A stretch of 8,612 nucleotides of DNA, from positions 1-8,612 of the forward strand of contig JAFGTK010000282.1 of NCBI GenBank assembly GCA_016934135.1, in the 5' to 3' direction. Shown here piece after piece: positions 5,685 to 8,612 of the stretch. The translations under genes and the position numbers were made by a program. Positions within the stretch are counted from its first letter, which is position 1. Each line of letters starts with the position of its first letter. Below the pieces are notes generated by a model. The model was not told the DNA's origin. It saw nothing but the letters and a program-made list of their open reading frames with translations, and did not search any database. The DNA is from Deltaproteobacteria bacterium (GTDB taxonomy: Bacteria; Desulfobacterota; Desulfomonilia; UBA1062).

Positions 5685-8421
5685 CCTTTTCCTCCTTGTT
5701 TAATCCCCATCCCATATGTGGGTCATAATAAGGTTCAACTTCCTCTGTCATGGGCAGCACCTCAACCCATTTCAGCATCCTGACTTCCTCCTTTAAGCGT
5801 TTGATCTCTTCATTATGAGCAAGTGGGATCCTCCCCTGCACTTTTTTCCATTCGTTCTTAGGTAAGTTGATCAGGCTCAACTCCCAAGGAAATTCATTGT
5901 CCTGGGCGTAAGGCCAGAGTTTGTTATCTTTGAAACGGGCGAGGGCAACGGTAATATTATCGATGCCAAGACGGGTTGGAATCCGCGATTCCTTGTCCCA
6001 TCCTCCACTATCTTCAGCACTTGAGCGGGTATATCCTTTTCCCAGTTTGAGTGCATTGATCCGTGCCATTCCTCTATGGCTTCCGGCTTCTCCTTCTGCA
6101 TCCCAGGAAAGGCTGAGCAGAGAATCAGGAATCAGATCCTGTGCCTTTTCACCATATACTCCCTCGATTAGCTTACGTGCATCAGCGGGCATACTGAACC
6201 TTCCGGATGGATAAAGCTGCTGTTGGGTAAGCCATAACTGCCCCACATGTTTGTAAACAGACTGAGTTCCGGGCAATTTTGATTTAAGCCAGTCTTCATC
6301 TGGCGTTTCTGTCGGCATTGGTCCAAATATGTACAGGCATAGCTCGCCACGCCGGTCAATAGCACCTTCTTGAATAAGCGGATTACCTGCATTATCTCGC
6401 ACATGCCGATGCAAACGACCTGCTCTCTGGATAAGCAGGTCGATAGGCGCAAGATCCGAGATCATAACATCAAAATCTAGATCAAGAGACTGCTCCACAA
6501 CCTGGGTAGCTATGAGTATCTGGCCTTGGCGTTTTTTAGCAGTGGAATTCTTATCAAACAGATCAAGGGTTTTCGCTTCAATGCGCCTGCGATCCGTCAT
6601 AGCAAACCTGCTGTGAAAAAGAATCAGCCTGCTCTTATCCATCCATTCCTGTCTCATGATCATATCGTGGGCAATACGGGCATCTTTTACAGTGTTTCGA
6701 ATCCAACAGACGCATTGTCCTTTCCTGAAAGCATCATAAAGCACATTCAGGGCATCATCCATCTCATCGATGAAGATAACCGAAACCGTTCTTTCTACGT
6801 CTCCCCGCGTTGCCAAGGGTGTCTCTATTTGTTCGAGAGTCGGGATATGGGTTGCGAGAGGATACGAAGGAGTATCTTCAAGTCTTGGCCTATCAATGCC
6901 TGTTCCCTCGCAGAAGGAAAAAATGTACTTTTCACGCATCTGCTGGGGCAATGTCGCAGAGAGAAGGATGATGCTCCCCCCCTGTCTCGCATGGACTTCA
7001 ATAAGGGTTTGCAGCAACTGGTTCATGTATGGATCATATGAATGTACTTCATCCACGATGAGAACTTTCCGTGCCAATCCAAGCATCCTAAGCGATTGAT
7101 GTTTTGCAGGCAATACAGCCAGCAACGCTTGATCGAGCGTTCCCACACCGATCTCAGCCAGAAAGGCTTTCTTGCGGCTGTCCGCCAACCATGCACTGCA
7201 ATATGCTTCTATGGGCTCTTCATCAGATTCTCTGTCATCTGCATAGATCTGATAGGAAGGATTTGCACTGGGCAACTCAATGGAGCTACGAAATGCCTCC
7301 GAAAGATGCCTGGCTCCATGCGCTAGAACAAGAGACGGACGTGCATCTTCACTGAATATTTTTCTATATGCCTTGCCAAGCCGTGTGTACATTGAATTGG
7401 CTGTTGCCATTGTAGGAAGTGCCACATAAATTCCATCTGACAGACCCTTATCCATGATTCTATGTGCGAGAACCAGTGCAGCTTCAGTCTTTCCAGCACC
7501 GGTAACATCTTCAAGTATAAAGAAATGGTTGGTTGTTTCGAGCTGATGTTTTTCGGCCCAGTTCTGCAGGGGAGTCAGTAATGAGATGAAAGGGAATAAA
7601 TGGCTTGTATCTGTGAAAGTCTCTATTGCGGAGGGATACAAATCTGCCTTGGCAAAAACAGTTTCGGCATGTGGTAAGGCATGAAATTGCCAGTAATCAT
7701 CCAATGGCATTACGGCTTGATAAAAGGTATCCGGGGCGCGTCCCGAACCAAGCCAATCAGCCAGTACAACTATACCGGCCAATTGCCATGAACTAAGTTT
7801 CAATAGATTCTTGAGATCCTTTTCCCCGAGAAGAGAACCATCAAAACTTCCTAGAAAGAGAGTAGTAATATCCCCTAGAAAAGAGTATGCAGCGTCCTCA
7901 TCAGCGACAGTAAAAAAGTTCTGCCTGAGTATATGTGATCTTTTAGGTGGCTCACCATGATGACCTGTGACTATCTCCATCCAAGGATCAACATATCTGA
8001 GTATTTTTGCCAGATCGGAATGAGCTGATCCAAAGCACATTCCAACGCAATCCAACCATCTGGAGGATAAGATATCTTGCCAAAGTAGAAACCCGAGCGA
8101 GTCATGACGTTCAGAATAAGGCATTCTCTTGTCTGAAGGTACAAGAAGAGGTGATAGGTCAGGAACAATTCCCTGAAAAGCAGTGGCGAACTTACCAATA
8201 TCATGAAGACATAAACAATAAGTAACCCAGCACTGAAGCCATTCAGGGAACACATTCAATTGCTTGGCTAGACGTTGGCAGAGTGATTTGTCAGGATCTA
8301 ATAATATCCATCCCACCGCCGCCACATCCAGGCAGTGGTAGGGCAAGAGATGATATTTGCCGGTATCCTTTTCGGTTTTGCCCCAATAGCGATAATAATT
8401 GGGGATAGTACTATCAGTCAT
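5671..8421 (-). CDS. cas3: Cas3, HD nuclease-SF2 helicase of type I-E CRISPR-Cas
   Basis: Cas3 is recruited by Cas8e to the R-loop and unwinds and degrades target DNA 3'-5'. Numbered from ATG 8421-8419 (916 residues), the HD domain shows His29 (YHLLPYHCLD), His73-Asp74 (LHDIGKF) and HHGEPPK (154-160), then ADWLGS (221-226). The helicase shows Walker A TGAGKTEAA (307-315), DEVH (457-460), SAT (488-490), and TQVVEQSLDLDFD followed by QRAGRLHRH (665-673). Both domains look intact and full length. A GTG at 8427 is in frame two codons earlier. ATG 8421 is preferred because AGGGAG (8431-8436) is 9 rather than 3 bases away, and because it forms an ATGA overlap with the stop of the upstream exonuclease gene. 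The 3' end overlaps cas8e by 14 bp. Confidence 0.98.
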   Translation of the reverse strand: MTDSTIPNYYRYWGKTEKDTGKYHLLPYHCLDVAAVGWILLDPDKSLCQRLAKQLNVFPEWLQCWVTYCLCLHDIGKFATAFQGIVPDLSPLLVPSDKRMPYSERHDSLGFLLWQDILSSRWLDCVGMCFGSAHSDLAKILRYVDPWMEIVTGHHGEPPKRSHILRQNFFTVADEDAAYSFLGDITTLFLGSFDGSLLGEKDLKNLLKLSSWQLAGIVVLADWLGSGRAPDTFYQAVMPLDDYWQFHALPHAETVFAKADLYPSAIETFTDTSHLFPFISLLTPLQNWAEKHQLETTNHFFILEDVTGAGKTEAALVLAHRIMDKGLSDGIYVALPTMATANSMYTRLGKAYRKIFSEDARPSLVLAHGARHLSEAFRSSIELPSANPSYQIYADDRESDEEPIEAYCSAWLADSRKKAFLAEIGVGTLDQALLAVLPAKHQSLRMLGLARKVLIVDEVHSYDPYMNQLLQTLIEVHARQGGSIILLSATLPQQMREKYIFSFCEGTGIDRPRLEDTPSYPLATHIPTLEQIETPLATRGDVERTVSVIFIDEMDDALNVLYDAFRKGQCVCWIRNTVKDARIAHDMIMRQEWMDKSRLILFHSRFAMTDRRRIEAKTLDLFDKNSTAKKRQGQILIATQVVEQSLDLDFDVMISDLAPIDLLIQRAGRLHRHVRDNAGNPLIQEGAIDRRGELCLYIFGPMPTETPDEDWLKSKLPGTQSVYKHVGQLWLTQQQLYPSGRFSMPADARKLIEGVYGEKAQDLIPDSLLSLSWDAEGEAGSHRGMARINALKLGKGYTRSSAEDSGGWDKESRIPTRLGIDNITVALARFKDNKLWPYAQDNEFPWELSLINLPKNEWKKVQGRIPLAHNEEIKRLKEEVRMLKWVEVLPMTEEVEPYYDPHMGWGLNKEEKDESY

Positions 8422-8612
8422 GTGCACTTGCTCCCTGTCTCAAGCGAGTTTCTGCAGAAATCACTTGTCATCTTCATCCAAATCTCTGCCGCCATCCGAG
8501 CATCATTCAATGCACGGTGCATCTGAATATCCTCCGGCAATTGTCCGAACAGAAACTGGTAAATCGATGCCAGGGTGTGGTCGGGCAGGTCCGGATACAA
8601 TCTTCTGCTCAT
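8418..8612 (-). CDS. DEDDh-family (DnaQ-like) 3'-5' exonuclease, C-terminal part (runs off right edge)
   Basis: The visible 64 residues contain RRLYPDLPDHTLASI and then HRALNDARMAAEIW. The latter is the Exo III motif HxAxxDA (His32 and Asp37 of the visible part), which supplies the last catalytic His and Asp of DEDDh exonucleases such as the Pol III epsilon subunit, ExoX or RNase T relatives. The Exo I (DxE) and Exo II motifs must lie beyond the edge. The Met at 8612-8610 is probably internal, because family members carry a similar MSRRLYP inside the fold (as in LRMSRRLYP). The stop at 8418 overlaps the cas3 ATG by four bases. Members of this family remove 3' nucleotides from DNA or RNA, and some trim prespacers in type I-E adaptation; whether this one serves CRISPR is inferred from position only. 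Confidence 0.82.
   Translation of the reverse strand: MSRRLYPDLPDHTLASIYQFLFGQLPEDIQMHRALNDARMAAEIWMKMTSDFCRNSLETGSKCT
8431..8436 (-). promoter_or_regulatory. Ribosome binding site of cas3, inside the exonuclease gene
   Basis: AGGGAG on the coding strand is nine bases before ATG 8421 and only three before the alternative GTG 8427, so it favours the ATG. It lies within the last codons of the upstream gene, so cas3 translation is probably coupled to that of the exonuclease. Confidence 0.65.

Larger units (their letters stand above)
560..8612 (-). other. Probable single transcription unit: exonuclease-cas3-cas8e-cse2-cas7e-cas5e-cas6e-remnant
   Basis: All genes lie on one strand. Junctions in order are: 4-bp overlap, 14-bp overlap, 29-bp overlap, 16-bp gap, 9-bp gap, 4-bp overlap, 9-bp gap. 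I found no hairpin-plus-T-run terminator or convincing promoter within it. The promoter is expected beyond the right edge, and rhuM (11 bp further on) may be reached by read-through. Confidence 0.75.

Noticed and set aside
6526..7041. 171-codon open frame on the plus strand inside cas3
   Set aside because: It lies antisense to the helicase core of cas3, has no recognisable domain, and the cas3 frame on the other strand is fully supported by motifs.
8422..8427. GTG start for cas3, two codons upstream of the chosen ATG
   Set aside because: Its Shine-Dalgarno spacing is only three bases; ATG 8421 has nine-base spacing and makes the ATGA overlap.

Overview
The window is almost entirely a complete type I-E CRISPR-Cas interference module, all on the minus strand. 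Transcription runs from right (high coordinates) to left. In transcription order it holds the C-terminal part of a DEDDh-type 3'-5' exonuclease cut by the right edge (8418-8612), cas3 (5671-8421), cas8e/casA (4074-5684), cse2/casB (3554-4102), cas7e/casC (2377-3537), cas5e/casD (1558-2367) and cas6e/casE (677-1561). After these come a 35-codon remnant of a BRO-N-type prophage protein (560-667) and a RhuM-family gene cut by the left edge (1-548). Junctions are overlaps or gaps of at most 16 bp, nearly every start has a clear Shine-Dalgarno, and I see no internal promoter or terminator. The whole stretch looks like one polycistronic unit whose promoter lies beyond the right edge.

How it would work: Cas6e cuts the repeat hairpins of the CRISPR transcript and stays on the crRNA. 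Cas5e, several Cas7e, two Cse2 and Cas8e complete Cascade. Cas8e reads the PAM and recruits Cas3, whose HD nuclease and SF2 helicase degrade the target. All five Cascade subunits and Cas3 appear intact, with the expected catalytic motifs.

Two things depart from the textbook layout. First, the exonuclease is joined to cas3 by an ATGA stop/start overlap. DEDDh exonucleases trim prespacers for type I-E adaptation and occur as Cas2 fusions in some systems, so an unfused one translated just ahead of cas3 is the best candidate here for an under-described accessory component. Second, cas1, cas2 and the repeat array, which commonly follow cas6e, are absent. In their place are the broken BRO-N gene and rhuM, both typical of phage or mobile DNA, so either the adaptation genes lie elsewhere or this flank has been rearranged.

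Organism: Shine-Dalgarno usage and moderate GC (about 45% in a sampled cas7e line, 55-58% in sampled lines of the distal rhuM segment) fit a Gram-negative bacterium. The Cas protein style suggests Desulfobacterota or a proteobacterium, but I cannot assign a genus. No RNA genes, insertion sequences or CRISPR repeats were found in the window.
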